DNA of 40,970 bases from positions 1 to 40,970 of the forward strand of contig JAQXCQ010000193.1 of assembly GCA_029251785.1 (NCBI GenBank). Reading direction: 5' to 3'. The notes beneath the pieces are model-generated. The model was not told the origin of the DNA. It ran no database searches and saw nothing but the letters and a program-made list of their open reading frames with translations. This DNA comes from Maricaulis sp. (GTDB taxonomy: Bacteria; Pseudomonadota; Alphaproteobacteria; Caulobacterales; Maricaulaceae). Within the stretch, counting starts at the first letter, position 1; each line of letters opens with the position of its first letter. Positions 16,556 through 27,140 of this stretch are shown here, piece by piece. The position numbers and the translations under genes were made by a program.

Positions 16556-18421
16556 ATGAAAACCTGGGACGTCATTATTATCGGCGGCGGCCATGCTGGT
16601 TGCGAGGCAGCATCGGCAGCCGCGCGAACAGGCGCTAAAACCCTACTCTTGACCCATAATGTCGATACAATCGGGGAAATGTCTTGCAATCCCGCGATCG
16701 GTGGTTTGGGAAAAGGTCATTTGGTTCGTGAGATTGATGCGCTTGACGGCGTGATGGGGCGAGTGGCTGATGCTTCGGGTATTCAGTTTCGGCTACTTAA
16801 TCGTTCCAAAGGGCCTGCTGTACGCGGTCCGCGCACACAGTCTGACCGCGCGCTCTATCGATCGGCCATGCAGGCAGCCCTAAAGCAGCAAGCAAATCTC
16901 GAGATCCTTGGTGTGGCGGTAGAAGATCTGCTCATGGACGGTCAGCGATGCACCGGTGTCATCGATGTGAATGGCATTGAATACAAAGCGGGTAGTGTGG
17001 TGCTGACCACAGGCACCTTTCTGAAGGGGGTTATCTTCCAGGGAAGCACAAGGACTCCGGCCGGGCGTTTCGGCGAGCAGCCCTCAATTGGGTTGTCAGA
17101 GCGTTTATATGGTCTCGACTTGCAAATGGGACGTCTCAAAACAGGTACGCCAGCGCGGCTTAAAAGGTCATCTATCAATTGGACCTCGCTCGAACAGCAA
17201 CAAGCAGATGATTTACCGGTCCCCTTTTCTTTCATGACCGACAAGATCGAAATTCCACAAATATCCTGTGCGATTACCCACACAACTCAATCCACGCACG
17301 AGATTATTCGAGACAATATTGAGAAATCCGCAGTCTATAGCGGAGCTATCGCAGGCAAGGGCCCCAGATATTGCCCGTCCATCGAGGATAAAGTTGTTCG
17401 CTTTCCGGACCGAACCGGTCATCAGGTCTTCCTCGAGCCTGAAGGTTTGAGCGATGATACGGTTTATCCAAACGGCATCTCAACCTCGCTGCCAACGGAT
17501 GTACAGGATGCTTTCCTGAAAACCATGCCCGGTCTCGAAGCTGTTGAGGTTATCCGGCATGGCTACGCAATCGAGTATGATTATGTGGATCCGCGAGAGC
17601 TCGATGTGACGCTCCAGGTGAGACAGGTTCCCGGCCTCTGGCTCGCAGGTCAGATCAATGGCACCACAGGGTATGAAGAGGCTGGCGCTCAGGGATTGAT
17701 GGCAGGTCTCAACGCTGCATTGTCAGCAGGTGGCGCCAGGCCTTTTGTGCTCGGGAGATCTGAGGCTTATATCGGAGTTATGATTGACGACCTTACCACC
17801 AGGGGTGTCAGCGAACCCTATAGAATGTTCACATCGAGAGCCGAATATCGTCTCACATTACGAGCAGATAATGCCGATCAAAGACTGACCGCAATGGGAA
17901 TAGGTCTAGGTGTTGTCAGTGAGGCAAGAGCGCTAAGATTTACTGAAAAGACAAATCTCTTGAACGGTGCCAGGGCGATCGCGCAAACCCTGACACTGAC
18001 ACCGCAGCAAGCTTCCAAACATGGACTATCGGTCAATTCGGACGGAAAGCGCCGAAATGTAAGCGACCTGCTGGCATATCCGAATATTGACTGGAACCAA
18101 CTTGTGGAAATTTGGTCAGAGTTAAAATCAATTCCCGCCCACATTGCTGAACAGGTAGAGATAGACGCACTTTATGCGGGCTATCTTGAGCGGCAGCAGG
18201 CTGACATCGCTGCCTTCAAGCGTGACGAGGCCGTCCAAATACCGCGTGACCTTGAATACATCCGCATTGGTGGCCTTTCAAATGAGGTCCGGGAAAAGCT
18301 TGAACAAGCCCGTCCAGAAACTTTGGGGCAGGCCGCCCGTATTGAAGGTATGACCCCGGGTGCTTTGACTGCGGTTCTCGCTTTCGTAAAGCGTGCCAAA
18401 AAGAAGGAAATCGCCCGTTGA
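16556..18421 (+). CDS. mnmG: tRNA uridine-5-carboxymethylaminomethyl modification enzyme MnmG (GidA)
   Basis: FAD-dependent partner of MnmE in tRNA wobble uridine modification. The 621-residue protein starts with the Rossmann motif [14 protein letters not shown] (6-19), has [29 protein letters not shown] and ICGxxG-like [19 protein letters not shown], and ends in the helical C-terminal domain contacting MnmE. Length is normal. The stop overlaps the TTG start of rsmG by 4 bases. Confidence 0.97.
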   Translation: MKTWDVIIIGGGHAGCEAASAAARTGAKTLLLTHNVDTIGEMSCNPAIGGLGKGHLVREIDALDGVMGRVADASGIQFRLLNRSKGPAVRGPRTQSDRALYRSAMQAALKQQANLEILGVAVEDLLMDGQRCTGVIDVNGIEYKAGSVVLTTGTFLKGVIFQGSTRTPAGRFGEQPSIGLSERLYGLDLQMGRLKTGTPARLKRSSINWTSLEQQQADDLPVPFSFMTDKIEIPQISCAITHTTQSTHEIIRDNIEKSAVYSGAIAGKGPRYCPSIEDKVVRFPDRTGHQVFLEPEGLSDDTVYPNGISTSLPTDVQDAFLKTMPGLEAVEVIRHGYAIEYDYVDPRELDVTLQVRQVPGLWLAGQINGTTGYEEAGAQGLMAGLNAALSAGGARPFVLGRSEAYIGVMIDDLTTRGVSEPYRMFTSRAEYRLTLRADNADQRLTAMGIGLGVVSEARALRFTEKTNLLNGARAIAQTLTLTPQQASKHGLSVNSDGKRRNVSDLLAYPNIDWNQLVEIWSELKSIPAHIAEQVEIDALYAGYLERQQADIAAFKRDEAVQIPRDLEYIRIGGLSNEVREKLEQARPETLGQAARIEGMTPGALTAVLAFVKRAKKKEIAR

Positions 18422-19041
18422 GCCCAGAAGAATTTCAAACCCAGACCGGTGTTTCACGTGAAACACTTCAGGGCTTCCAGGATTGGAATGATCTCCTGGT
18501 CGAATGGAGTGAGCACACAAACTTGGTTGGAAAATCGACGCTCCCCGAATTTTGGGAGCGCCACGCGTTGGACAGCTATCAATTGATGGAGCATTTACCC
18601 AAGGGCGGGCTCAAAATAGCGGATCTAGGCGCAGGGGCGGGCTTTCCAGGAATCGCATTGGCGTTGGGTGCCGCCGATAAGGGCCTTAAATACGATGTTG
18701 TCCTGGTGGATTCGGTGGGCAAAAAAGTCGAGTTTCTCAAACAGGTCATCAACAAAACCGGCATCAAAGCCGAAGCAAGAGCCATGAGAGTCGAATCACT
18801 CGACCCTGCCGAGGGCTTCAATATCGTGACGGCTCGCGCATTCGCTCCCCTGAATAAATTATTGGAATATGCCGCTCCGCTGTTGAAAACCGGGGCTCAA
18901 GGGCTGTTTTTCAAGGGCCGGTCATACCAGGAAGAATTGACCAAAGCGCGTAAACACTGGACATTCGAACTCAAAGTCATACCAAGTCGTACCAGTGACG
19001 CGGTGATATTGAACTTCAGTGAGGTAAAGCGTGTCCGATGA
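18418..19041 (+). CDS. rsmG: 16S rRNA (guanine-N7) methyltransferase RsmG (GidB), TTG start
   Basis: SAM-dependent enzyme methylating G527 of 16S rRNA. The 207 residues contain [31 protein letters not shown], the SAM motif [16 protein letters not shown] and [20 protein letters not shown]. The start is TTG at 18418, overlapping the mnmG stop (TTGA) and preceded by an AAGAAGGAAA stretch. Codons 12-16 (VSRET) are written by a parS site, which explains that motif near the N-terminus. The end overlaps parA by 11 bases. Confidence 0.95.
   Translation: MSPEEFQTQTGVSRETLQGFQDWNDLLVEWSEHTNLVGKSTLPEFWERHALDSYQLMEHLPKGGLKIADLGAGAGFPGIALALGAADKGLKYDVVLVDSVGKKVEFLKQVINKTGIKAEARAMRVESLDPAEGFNIVTARAFAPLNKLLEYAAPLLKTGAQGLFFKGRSYQEELTKARKHWTFELKVIPSRTSDAVILNFSEVKRVR
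18450..18465. promoter_or_regulatory. parS centromere site 2 inside rsmG
   Basis: A second TGTTTCACGTGAAACA, identical to site 1, embedded in the first 50 bases of rsmG, with an extra matching base pair outside (18449-18466). The site lies exactly 1,998 bases after site 1 and about 1.4 kb before parB. Confidence 0.95.
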
Positions 19042-19876
19042 GATTGTGGGCCACAATGCGCCCAAGATAATCGCCATAGCGAACCAAAAAGGCGGCGTTG
19101 GTAAGACGACAACCGCTATAAATTTGGGGACAGCTCTGGCAGCTATCGGCCAAAAAGTTGTCATCATCGATCTTGATCCCCAGGGCAATGCATCGACCGG
19201 ATTGGGCGTCTCCAAAGCCGATCGTATAAAGACCTCATACGATGTTATTGTTGGAGAAGAGCGCTTGCAGGACGCATTGGTGCAGACCAGCGTGCCCGGG
19301 CTTCAAATCGCCCCTTCCGATGTAGAGTTGTCAGGAGCCGAACTCGAACTTGCCAACGCCCCGAGACGCTCCTACCGCCTGCGCGCGGCAATTGAGCACT
19401 ATTATCGGGACCTCACTTCGCGTTCCGAGGGGTGTGATTACATCCTGATCGATTGCCCACCATCGCTCAACCTCCTCACGGTCAATTCGATGGCCGCGTC
19501 CAATTCAATCCTGGTACCGCTACAATGCGAGTTCTTCGCACTCGAAGGGCTGACTCAATTAATGCGAACCGTCGATCTGGTGCGAAACCATCTGAACCCC
19601 AACCTTGAGATACAAGGTATTGTTCTTACAATGTATGATACACGAAACTCGCTCTCTCCGGAAGTTGCGGCCGATGTTCGCGCGCATTTCGGAGACAAGG
19701 TCTACACGACGATGATCCCCAGAAATGTTCGGGTTTCCGAAGCACCATCCGTTGGGAAACCTGTTCTGCTTTACGATCTTAAATGTGCCGGATCGCAAGC
19801 CTATGTAGGCCTGGCCAAAGAGGTCGTTCAACAAGAGCGCAAAGCCAAACAACAAAATGAAAGAGTACCAGCATGA
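19031..19876 (+). CDS. parA: Chromosome partitioning ATPase ParA
   Basis: Deviant Walker ATPase that moves the ParB-parS complex across the cell. The 281-residue protein has KGGVGKTT at 20-27, [34 protein letters not shown] and a C-terminal [18 protein letters not shown]. The GTG start (19031), with GAGG upstream, overlaps rsmG by 11 bases. The stop overlaps parB by 4 (ATGA). A typical chromosomal ParA next to mnmEG/rsmG rather than a plasmid type. Confidence 0.97.
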   Translation: MSDEIVGHNAPKIIAIANQKGGVGKTTTAINLGTALAAIGQKVVIIDLDPQGNASTGLGVSKADRIKTSYDVIVGEERLQDALVQTSVPGLQIAPSDVELSGAELELANAPRRSYRLRAAIEHYYRDLTSRSEGCDYILIDCPPSLNLLTVNSMAASNSILVPLQCEFFALEGLTQLMRTVDLVRNHLNPNLEIQGIVLTMYDTRNSLSPEVAADVRAHFGDKVYTTMIPRNVRVSEAPSVGKPVLLYDLKCAGSQAYVGLAKEVVQQERKAKQQNERVPA

Positions 19877-20790
19877 GTGCGAGCGATAAAAACAAGCGCC
19901 TCGGACGGGGTTTGTCAGCGCTTCTTGGAGAGCCTGACGTCGAGTCTAGGGGCTCTGATACCAGCACAGAGCCGCAAGCGACGTCTCAGAGCGGTGTGAA
20001 GTCTCTGCCGATAGAGCTCATTCGACCCAATCCCGATCAACCACGCAGAAATATCACCGCCGAAGAACTTAAAGCGCTCTCGGACTCGGTCGCCGAAAAA
20101 GGCATCGTCCAACCCATTCTAGTGCGTCCCATAAATGAGACCGGCGCAAATTGGGAAATCGTCGCAGGCGAACGCCGGTGGCGTGCGGCTCAAATCGCCA
20201 AGCTGCACGAAATCCCGGCATTGGTTCGTGAGCTGACCGATCGAGAAACACTGGAAATAGGGATCGTTGAAAACGTCCAGCGCGCTGACCTCAATCCTGT
20301 AGAAGAGGCGCGCGGCTACAAACAGCTCATCGACCGTTTTGGCAATACGCAGGAAGATGTCGCGCAGGCTGTGTCTCGAAGCCGCAGTCATGTGGCGAAT
20401 ATGGTTCGTTTGCTCGCGCTTCCAGATGGTGTGTTGGCGTTTCTTGAGGATGGCCGGATTTCTGCCGGACATGCTCGTGCTATTGCCACAGCCCCTGATC
20501 CGGTTTCCCTGGCTGAAGTTATCGTAGAAAAAGGCCTCTCTGTTCGAGCCGCAGAAATGTTGGCCCGTGAAGCGTTGGACCGACCAGCGCCGGAGAAAAA
20601 ATCCAGACAAGCTGCTGAGTCCCGCGATAAGGATGCTGATACGCGCGCTCTGGAATCTGATGTTGCTGCCCGGTTGGGACTGTCTGTCGATATTCGCCAT
20701 GGAGCCAAAGGTGGTGAAATCCGTGTCGAATACACAACACTCGAACAGCTTGATGATGTGTGTCGCCGGCTAAGTTCGCAGTCTGGCTGA
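19873..20790 (+). CDS. parB: Chromosome partitioning protein ParB (CTPase clamp)
   Basis: Binds parS and spreads as a CTP-dependent sliding clamp. The 305 residues show the ParA-stimulating N-terminal NKRLGRGLSALLGE (8-20), a linker, the CTPase domain with LIRPNPDQPRRN, GIVQPILVRP, GERRWRAAQ (99-107) and ENVQRADLNPVEEA (133-146), the helix-turn-helix region (EDVAQAVSRSRSHVANMVRLL) and the C-terminal dimerisation domain. Translationally coupled to parA. The two perfect parS sites lie upstream in the same cluster. Confidence 0.97.
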   Translation: MSASDKNKRLGRGLSALLGEPDVESRGSDTSTEPQATSQSGVKSLPIELIRPNPDQPRRNITAEELKALSDSVAEKGIVQPILVRPINETGANWEIVAGERRWRAAQIAKLHEIPALVRELTDRETLEIGIVENVQRADLNPVEEARGYKQLIDRFGNTQEDVAQAVSRSRSHVANMVRLLALPDGVLAFLEDGRISAGHARAIATAPDPVSLAEVIVEKGLSVRAAEMLAREALDRPAPEKKSRQAAESRDKDADTRALESDVAARLGLSVDIRHGAKGGEIRVEYTTLEQLDDVCRRLSSQSG

Positions 20791-20799
20791 CAATCAGCC
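20785..20799. terminator. Hairpin between convergent parB and holA
   Basis: GGCTGA (20785-20790) and TCAGCC (20794-20799) form a 6-bp stem with a CAA loop, covering the parB stop codon and the holA stop codon on the opposite strand. There is no T-run. Similar in plan to the secB/dnaQ junction hairpin. Confidence 0.45.
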
Positions 20800-21846
20800 G
20801 CGCAATTTAGCGGCACCGCGCGCCAGCCTGAGAACCAGATCGCCGACAAGGGCATTCGCGGGTGAGCCAGACTTTTTGACAGCGCGCTCTGTGTCGAAGG
20901 CGAATTGCCGCGCTGCATCCAGACGGCGACCGCTCCAAAAGGACATTTGTCGTTTAAACTGGCTTGCCGCCGGACCAAATCGAGGGGCGCCAGTTCGGGC
21001 GATTGCGATTTCGTTACCGCCTGCCGCCTGCGCGGCCCCAAGCTGATCGATGCGACGTTGCAGGGCGCGCAGAACCGCAACCGGACTGACTCCGCCGCTT
21101 AAAGCCCGGGCATAGGCGTTGTCTGCGCCACCAATATTGCCATCCAGAACCGTCCCAATAATGGCATTCAAATCGGCTTCACCCTGCTCAGCAGCTATGG
21201 CCGCAATATCGGCTTCGTCCACAGCCCCTTCACCATTTCGTTGGGAGGTTAGTCCTTTGTATAAAATAAGTTTTTCTATCTCCCCTCGCGCCAGCCCGCG
21301 ATCTCCTTCAAGTCGGGGCAGCCAAGCGTTTCGGGCATCCACGGACAGCTTGAGCCCCTCCGCACCCAACATGTCGTCGGCGATCTGGGCAAGTGATTGA
21401 CTAGTATCGGCATAACAGGCGATGGCGGCGGCCTTTTTAGCCGGCTCAAACGCCTTGCGAAGCTTCCCGCGCGGGGTGAGGTCACCAGATTCAACGACAA
21501 GGTTGGCTTCAAAACCGATTTGACCGGATTCAAGCTCCGAAAGAAGTGCGACTATTGGCCCATTACCAGTTTCGCCGGACAGCCGAACGCGGACCAGTCG
21601 TCGGCCTCCCGTCAACGACATTGCGACCACAGCATCCGCCAAACATGCGGGGTCAGCCTTGAGATCGTCGTCGGTTAGCTGTGTTACGCAGAAGGGGTCG
21701 TCCGGGTCATCGACCAGCGCGCAGCCAAGTCGACTGGCACGCTCATTCACCAGGCCCCGATCAGGTCCATAAATAAGATAGGCTTGAAAATCTGCGGCTG
21801 GCTGTGTGATCCGCGCATCAACATCACGCGGAGCAATCTTCACCAT
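20794..21846 (-). CDS. holA: DNA polymerase III subunit delta
   Basis: Clamp-loader subunit that opens the sliding clamp. The 350-residue protein carries the HolA pattern AYLIYGPDRGLVNERASRL near residue 22, an AAA+-like fold without Walker motifs, RLEGDRGLARGEIEKL, GTVLDGNIGGADNAYARAL and the C-terminal collar. It is the last gene of leuS-lptE-holA, overlapping lptE by 7 bases. The order leuS-lptE-holA is widespread in Gram-negative bacteria. Confidence 0.94.
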   Translation of the reverse strand: MVKIAPRDVDARITQPAADFQAYLIYGPDRGLVNERASRLGCALVDDPDDPFCVTQLTDDDLKADPACLADAVVAMSLTGGRRLVRVRLSGETGNGPIVALLSELESGQIGFEANLVVESGDLTPRGKLRKAFEPAKKAAAIACYADTSQSLAQIADDMLGAEGLKLSVDARNAWLPRLEGDRGLARGEIEKLILYKGLTSQRNGEGAVDEADIAAIAAEQGEADLNAIIGTVLDGNIGGADNAYARALSGGVSPVAVLRALQRRIDQLGAAQAAGGNEIAIARTGAPRFGPAASQFKRQMSFWSGRRLDAARQFAFDTERAVKKSGSPANALVGDLVLRLARGAAKLRG

Positions 21847-22340
21847 CCGTCTTGATCCTGAAGCGCCCGGGCCAGCTGTATAACCAGTCGATTGGCGACC
21901 ATCTGCGCTGCGCGTTCTTCAGCATCGCGTTCTGCAGCCAGTGAAGCATAGACCGACGAAGAGACATCATAAGACGCTTCGCTGGAAATGCGTCCAGTCA
22001 CCAAAGCGTCAGCATTTCCGGCCATATGCAACTCATACTGAACCTCAAGTTCTACGGCGAAGCGGGCAGCAATCGCGTCTGCGCCCACACCGAGGCCGAG
22101 TTTATTGATCTCAGTCGTCGTCTGAAGCGTATAGTGCCCGGAGGCGCCTCGAGAGCCGAGGCGATCATACAGGGCTTCCTGGAGCAGAAAATCTACACGC
22201 TCAGGGCCTGTCACCACGGAAATATCTTGCAGACCATTGGCCAGACCCGCCGAGCCGTACATGGGCGTGAATCCGCAACCGGTCAGCATGGCTGAAACCA
22301 GAAACACCAGACCCGTAATAACTGACCGCTTGGCACGCAT
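21840..22340 (-). CDS. lptE: LPS-assembly lipoprotein LptE
   Basis: Outer-membrane lipoprotein that plugs the LptD barrel during LPS export. 166 residues with a lipoprotein signal ending in the lipobox SAMLTGC (Cys22) and the LptE start GFTPMYG. The rest is an alpha/beta domain with TLQTTTEINKLGLGVG. Weakly conserved in sequence, but its position between leuS and holA supports the call. Starts 5 bases after the leuS stop and overlaps holA by 7 bases. Confidence 0.9.
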   Translation of the reverse strand: MRAKRSVITGLVFLVSAMLTGCGFTPMYGSAGLANGLQDISVVTGPERVDFLLQEALYDRLGSRGASGHYTLQTTTEINKLGLGVGADAIAARFAVELEVQYELHMAGNADALVTGRISSEASYDVSSSVYASLAAERDAEERAAQMVANRLVIQLARALQDQDGW

Positions 22341-22345
22341 GATTT

Positions 22346-24961
22346 TTATCCCGCGACGATATTTACAATGCGATCGGGAACCACGATCACTTTGCGTATC
22401 GTAAGGCCTTCCAGCGTTCGCGCCACCCCTTCATCGGCAAAAGCCAATTCTTTGATGGATTCCTGATCAGCACCCTTGGGCGCATGGATCTCTCCGCGGC
22501 GCTTACCATTGATCTGAACGGGCATGGTGATAATGCTTTCGACCAATAAGGCAGGGTCGGCGTCAGGCCATGCAGTATCGATCACCATGCCATCGCCGCC
22601 AATGCGATCCCAACATTCTTCCGCCATATGAGGGATAAACGGAGAAATTAATCGTGCCAGAATACCCAGACATTCCGCGCGCGCACTCAACATATCTGCA
22701 TCAGCGCTGTCGCTTTTGCGCAAGACATTGGTCAGGTCATGGATCTGGGCAATGGCGGAATTGAAACGAAACTCCTCAATCGCATCCGTGACAGTCTTGA
22801 TGCTCTTGTGAGCGGCCTTGCGAATTTCCAACGCCTCACCTGTAGCGTCCAAGGCAATTGTATCCGGTCCCGGAGCGCCGGCAGGCAGCGCATCGAACGT
22901 GGTCCAAAGGCGCTGGATAAACCTCCAAACACCATCCACACCGCTGTCCGTGTATTCGACATCACGCTCTGGTGGTGAGTCCGACAAGACAAACCAGCGC
23001 GCCGCATCGGCGCCCTTGTCCTCGATAAATGCGTCCAGATCGACGACATTCTTCTTGGACTTCGACATTTTTTCGATCGCGCCGACCGTAACCGGCCGAC
23101 CGGTTGCATTTTCGATATAGCCGTCGTCTGTCGGTGTCACGTCATCCGGTAACAACCACAGGCCTGTTTCCGACTTATAGGTTTCGTGCGTCACCATTCC
23201 CTGGGTAAACAAACCCTCGAAAGGTTCACCCTTTTCCATATTCATCATGCTGGCATCATTGAGTGCGCGGGTGAAAAAGCGAGCATAGAGAAGGTGCAGA
23301 ATCGCGTGTTCAATACCGCCGACATATTGGTCGACGGGCATCCAATGCTCTGCTTGCGCGGCCTCGAAAGGTTCATCCTCAGACCAGGGAGAGGTGAAGC
23401 GCAGGAAATACCAGGACGAGCACACGAAAGTATCGAGCGTATCGGTTTCCCGAACAGCCGGCTTGCCACAGGACGGACAGTCCGTGTGCTTCCAGGTCGG
23501 ATGACGTTCGAGCGGATTACTCGGCTCGTCGAAGGTTACATCTTCGGGCAATTTGATCGGTAGTTGGTCCTCAGGCACACCCACAACACCACAATCATCG
23601 CAATGGACGATCGGTATCGGACACCCCCAATAACGCTGGCGGGAGACCAACCAGTCGCGCAGGCGATAGGTGGTTGCCCCTTTACCCAGGTCCAGCTTTT
23701 CGAGCTCGCCAATGGCGCGTTCAATCGCGTCCGTCGTGCTCAAACCATCCAGGAATTGCGAGTTATAAATCGTGCCCGGGCCGGTATAGGCTTCAGTGTC
23801 GACGCTATACCCATCCGCTTCGGTATTGGGAGGCAGGACTACGGGATTGACCGGTAAATCATATTTGCGGGCAAAGTCCAGATCGCGCTGGTCACCGGCC
23901 GGTGAACCGAAGACGGCACCAGTCCCATAGCTCGAAAGCACGAAATTGGCGGCCCAGACGGGCAATTCCCAATCCTTATTGAATGGGTGTTGGACCGTAA
24001 TACCCAGATCAATCCCGCGTTTCGGCGCTTTTTCGATTTCTGCCGCCGTCGTGCCCATGCGCGCGCACTCGTCCATGAATTGGCCAATGGAAGGGTCGTC
24101 TTCCGCCAATTTCTGAACAATCGGGTGATCGGCAGCCAGGGCCAGGAAGCTGGCACCAAACAGCGTATCCGGGCGTGTCGTGAACACGTCAATGGTTTCA
24201 CCGAATTCGGACACAATCTGTGGATCAGTGATCGGGAAACGCACCTCTGCGCCCCGGGAGCGACCGATCCAATTGGATTGCATCACCCGTACTTTTTCTG
24301 GCCAGCGATCAAGATCGCCAATCGCATCGAGCAATTCGTCAGAGTATTCGCTGATCTTGAAGAACCATTGGTTCAGTTCGCGCTGCACCACGAGGGCACC
24401 GGAGCGCCAGCCACGACCATCTACAACCTGCTCATTGGCCAGAACGGTCTGGTCAACCGGATCCCAATTGACCTTAGCGGTTTTTTGATACGCCAGGCCG
24501 CGCTCGTGGAGTTTCAGGAAAATCGCCTGCTGGTGGCGATAATAGTCTGGCTTGCAGGTGGCGAGCTCCCGGCTCCAGTCCAGAGCCAATCCCAAGCGTT
24601 GCAATTGACCGCGCATAATGTCGATATTCTGTAGCGTCCACTCACCCGGGTGCACATTACGCTCGCGCGCCGCATTCTCCGCCGGCAAGCCAAAAGCGTC
24701 CCAGCCCATTGGGTGAAGGACATCAAAGCCCCGCGCACGTTTATAGCGCGCGACGACATCGCCCATTGTGTAATTGCGTGAATGCCCGACATGAATTCGG
24801 CCGGACGGGTAGGGGAACATCTCAAGCACGAAATATTTCGGCTTGTCTGGCTCCCCGTCCTCGCCGCTATCTGCCTGTGGACCAAGGGCGCGGAAGGAAT
24901 CGTTCTCCGCCCAGGCCGCCTGCCATTTCGGTTCGGCCTCGCGAGGATTATATCGGCTCAT
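22346..24961 (-). CDS. leuS: Leucyl-tRNA synthetase
   Basis: Class I synthetase charging tRNA-Leu. The 871 residues contain the HIGH motif as HVGH (57-60, in [15 protein letters not shown]), the CP1 editing domain with [20 protein letters not shown] and [15 protein letters not shown], a zinc-binding loop (CDDCGVVG, later CPSCGK), and KMSKSKKN near residue 630. The C-terminal domain ends in [16 protein letters not shown]. Full length, no disruption. Confidence 0.97.
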   Translation of the reverse strand: MSRYNPREAEPKWQAAWAENDSFRALGPQADSGEDGEPDKPKYFVLEMFPYPSGRIHVGHSRNYTMGDVVARYKRARGFDVLHPMGWDAFGLPAENAARERNVHPGEWTLQNIDIMRGQLQRLGLALDWSRELATCKPDYYRHQQAIFLKLHERGLAYQKTAKVNWDPVDQTVLANEQVVDGRGWRSGALVVQRELNQWFFKISEYSDELLDAIGDLDRWPEKVRVMQSNWIGRSRGAEVRFPITDPQIVSEFGETIDVFTTRPDTLFGASFLALAADHPIVQKLAEDDPSIGQFMDECARMGTTAAEIEKAPKRGIDLGITVQHPFNKDWELPVWAANFVLSSYGTGAVFGSPAGDQRDLDFARKYDLPVNPVVLPPNTEADGYSVDTEAYTGPGTIYNSQFLDGLSTTDAIERAIGELEKLDLGKGATTYRLRDWLVSRQRYWGCPIPIVHCDDCGVVGVPEDQLPIKLPEDVTFDEPSNPLERHPTWKHTDCPSCGKPAVRETDTLDTFVCSSWYFLRFTSPWSEDEPFEAAQAEHWMPVDQYVGGIEHAILHLLYARFFTRALNDASMMNMEKGEPFEGLFTQGMVTHETYKSETGLWLLPDDVTPTDDGYIENATGRPVTVGAIEKMSKSKKNVVDLDAFIEDKGADAARWFVLSDSPPERDVEYTDSGVDGVWRFIQRLWTTFDALPAGAPGPDTIALDATGEALEIRKAAHKSIKTVTDAIEEFRFNSAIAQIHDLTNVLRKSDSADADMLSARAECLGILARLISPFIPHMAEECWDRIGGDGMVIDTAWPDADPALLVESIITMPVQINGKRRGEIHAPKGADQESIKELAFADEGVARTLEGLTIRKVIVVPDRIVNIVAG

Positions 24962-25006
24962 ATGTGTGGTCCGCGGCGATGCCGCGCCTTTGGGCTTTCG
25001 AGTGTA

Positions 25007-25519
25007 TTAGTCGTCCAATTGCGCAATACGCAACTGACGGGCGCGAGTCAGGATGGCGTTTTCAATCTCGATCGACGTATCCGAATTCGTCTCGGCATCG
25101 ATCCAGCCACCAAATTCATCACGGACCTGACGGAAGACGCTGACGGCCAGCGCATCAGCGCGCAAGCGCGTGTCAAGAATATAGACGGTCAGCTTGAAGC
25201 GTTCGGTTGTCATCTGAGGATTGGCGTACCAATCCGTGATGATCACACCGCCGAAGGGGTCGACTTCAGACAGGGGCATGAAATTAATCGTATCCAGGCT
25301 GGCGCGCCATAGATATCCGTTGACGCCAATACCCTCATCGGACGGCTGGGCCGTGCGACGTAATGGGTTTGGCAGCGACGGAAGGCGGAAGCCCCCGGAT
25401 TGGTTTTGTTCAGCCGTTGTGCCGGCATCGGCGGTCGTGTCATTCCCGCGTGACGCGCAAGCAGGAAGAATGAGGATGGCAGCACACAAGATGGCGCCAA
25501 GAATCCTACGGTCAGACAT
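25007..25519 (-). CDS. DUF3576 lipoprotein
   Basis: A 170-residue predicted lipoprotein (signal AAILILPACAS, Cys21) with the DUF3576 core: IGVNGYLWRASLDTINFMP, SEVDPFGGVIITDWYANP and RLRADALAVSVFRQ. The family is found mostly in Alphaproteobacteria next to leuS and has no assigned function; an envelope role is inferred from the lipobox. Its stop lies 45 bases before the leuS start, and it is probably the first gene of the leuS-lptE-holA operon. Confidence 0.9.
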   Translation of the reverse strand: MSDRRILGAILCAAILILPACASRGNDTTADAGTTAEQNQSGGFRLPSLPNPLRRTAQPSDEGIGVNGYLWRASLDTINFMPLSEVDPFGGVIITDWYANPQMTTERFKLTVYILDTRLRADALAVSVFRQVRDEFGGWIDAETNSDTSIEIENAILTRARQLRIAQLDD

Positions 25520-25785
25520 TTACCGTGACTCCTTGAAAGAGAACTAGATTAACCCACAGAACAGGTAGACGCGCACCGCGTCAAACTAAAATCGCGGCGC
25601 ATGTATAACACGCGATCACAGGCTTGCCAGCGTCTAGAGTCACCCACCGTAAGCGTGGCGCTTGTGCAACAGGCCGTTCCGAATAGGCCGCACTCTATGA
25701 CGGCACGCTTGACCGGACCGGTTTGCTCCGATCCTTTGTACCGCGACGTCCGGGGGGACGGGGCCGATCGGCGGGGCCGTGAGTT
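25520..25785. promoter_or_regulatory. Divergent promoter region between DUF3576 gene and porin gene
   Basis: 266 bases with no credible gene. It must drive the leftward DUF3576-leuS operon and the rightward porin gene. A TTGACC box at 25709-25714 upstream of the porin is a possible -35 but has no well-spaced -10. The last 40 bases before the porin start are very G-rich (GGGGGGACGGGGCC near 25753), an unusual 5' UTR. Confidence 0.35.
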
Positions 25786-27039
25786 ATGATGCGGACAATC
25801 AGCGCGATATCTATCGCAGCCATGTTTGCAGGACTTGCGGGCCCGCCGGCAACCGCCCAGGCTAATGAGCCTTGGGCGCTGGACGACACCACAGAAATTC
25901 AAATCAAGTTTGATCTGGGCAGCGTTTTTGTCGCTGGACCTGATCGTCTTGTAGACGAAAATATTCTGGCGGATGTCCAGGCGGGCTTCGAGCTTGAATC
26001 CTATACCGAGCAAAATTTGCGATGGGGTGCGGTTGTCCAATTGCGAGCCGAGCGCGATAGCGGGCGTCGCGCATGGGGCGGTCGCAGTGGTGATTGCCCA
26101 CCCGGTTTCGGTGATTGTCCGACTGTTTATGACGGAATTTCCAATCGGCCGGTCAGGGCCGCGATGTCAGGCTTCCACGCCGCGGGGGCAGCCCTTAATG
26201 ATGATTGGCGATTTGCGGCCCAGTCTGCATATCTTTTTGTCGATACGGGTTGGGGCGACCTTCGCGTGGGTTACGGCTCTGGGGCCGCAGATATGGACCC
26301 GGAAAAGGGCCCAACCGCATTTCGTCTGGCCCGCGCTGATGGCGGCCGAGTGGATTTAACTGGCCTGTCCGGAGCGCGAACCCGCAATCTCACCTCCGGA
26401 TTTTCGCCCAAGCTGAGTTTTCGATCGATTGAACTCGGTCAGGTTTCAACAGTGGGTGTGGGGCGCTTTTCGGTGTCCTACACGCCGGAAGTTCGCGATT
26501 GCGGTGTCGATTTTTGCGCACAGGAATACGGACCTGAGGGCCTGCTGTCACCACGCGCGTCCGGCGTCTGGGAATTGGGTGCACGCTATGCCGTCAATCA
26601 GGGTGATCATGAATTTGCTCTGAGTCTTGGTGTCTCGAGATCATCGGACGCGACAGGGCGTGCGGGTTTTGATGGTGTGAACACCGAAGATGTCGGCCTC
26701 TCTTGGCGAAACGGTAATTTTAGCGCTGGCCTGCGCGGCCTGGCCTCCAATAACGGTGTTAACGGACAGTTGGGCTATCAGGCATGGTCAGGGTCCATTG
26801 GATATGAGGCCGGTCCCTGGCTCTCCGTCCTTGAATACGCTGCCTTCAGTGATGATCTGATCCACACCGACGGAGACACACTGCAAATAAGCACATCCCG
26901 CTTTGTTGGAGACGACTGGATTGTGGGGTTTGGTGTGCAGCAATCCCGCCGCGACGAGCCCGGCACAACAAGCCTTGGGCGCGTAAGGATCGAACGTGAG
27001 GCAACCGCTCTTTTTGCCGAGCTTGGTTGGCAGTTTTGA
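25786..27039 (+). CDS. Outer-membrane porin-like beta-barrel
   Basis: 417 residues with a signal peptide (cleavage near ATAQA-NEP) and alternating hydrophobic strands throughout. It ends in LFAELGWQF, the C-terminal aromatic expected of an outer-membrane barrel protein. Parts such as SAYLFVDTGWGDLRVGYGSG, near residue 150, resemble the Gram-negative general porin family. An extracellular-type insert has paired cysteines (CPPGFGDCP and later CGVDFC). A periplasmic regulator-like gene follows 101 bases downstream. Confidence 0.82.
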   Translation: MMRTISAISIAAMFAGLAGPPATAQANEPWALDDTTEIQIKFDLGSVFVAGPDRLVDENILADVQAGFELESYTEQNLRWGAVVQLRAERDSGRRAWGGRSGDCPPGFGDCPTVYDGISNRPVRAAMSGFHAAGAALNDDWRFAAQSAYLFVDTGWGDLRVGYGSGAADMDPEKGPTAFRLARADGGRVDLTGLSGARTRNLTSGFSPKLSFRSIELGQVSTVGVGRFSVSYTPEVRDCGVDFCAQEYGPEGLLSPRASGVWELGARYAVNQGDHEFALSLGVSRSSDATGRAGFDGVNTEDVGLSWRNGNFSAGLRGLASNNGVNGQLGYQAWSGSIGYEAGPWLSVLEYAAFSDDLIHTDGDTLQISTSRFVGDDWIVGFGVQQSRRDEPGTTSLGRVRIEREATALFAELGWQF

Positions 27040-27043
27040 CATA

Positions 27044-27058
27044 TTCGCCACAGGCGAA
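27044..27058. terminator. Small hairpin between porin and NtrZ-like gene
   Basis: TTCGCC (27044-27049), loop ACA, GGCGAA (27053-27058), 5 bases after the porin stop. No T-run; it may attenuate read-through or protect the porin mRNA end. Confidence 0.4.
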
Positions 27059-27140
27059 ATGATTCTTTCGAAAAGCACGAAGATTCCCCTTGGGCTCAGC
27101 GGATCTAATGGATATGGTTAGGTCTCGAGGGAGCAGTCGC

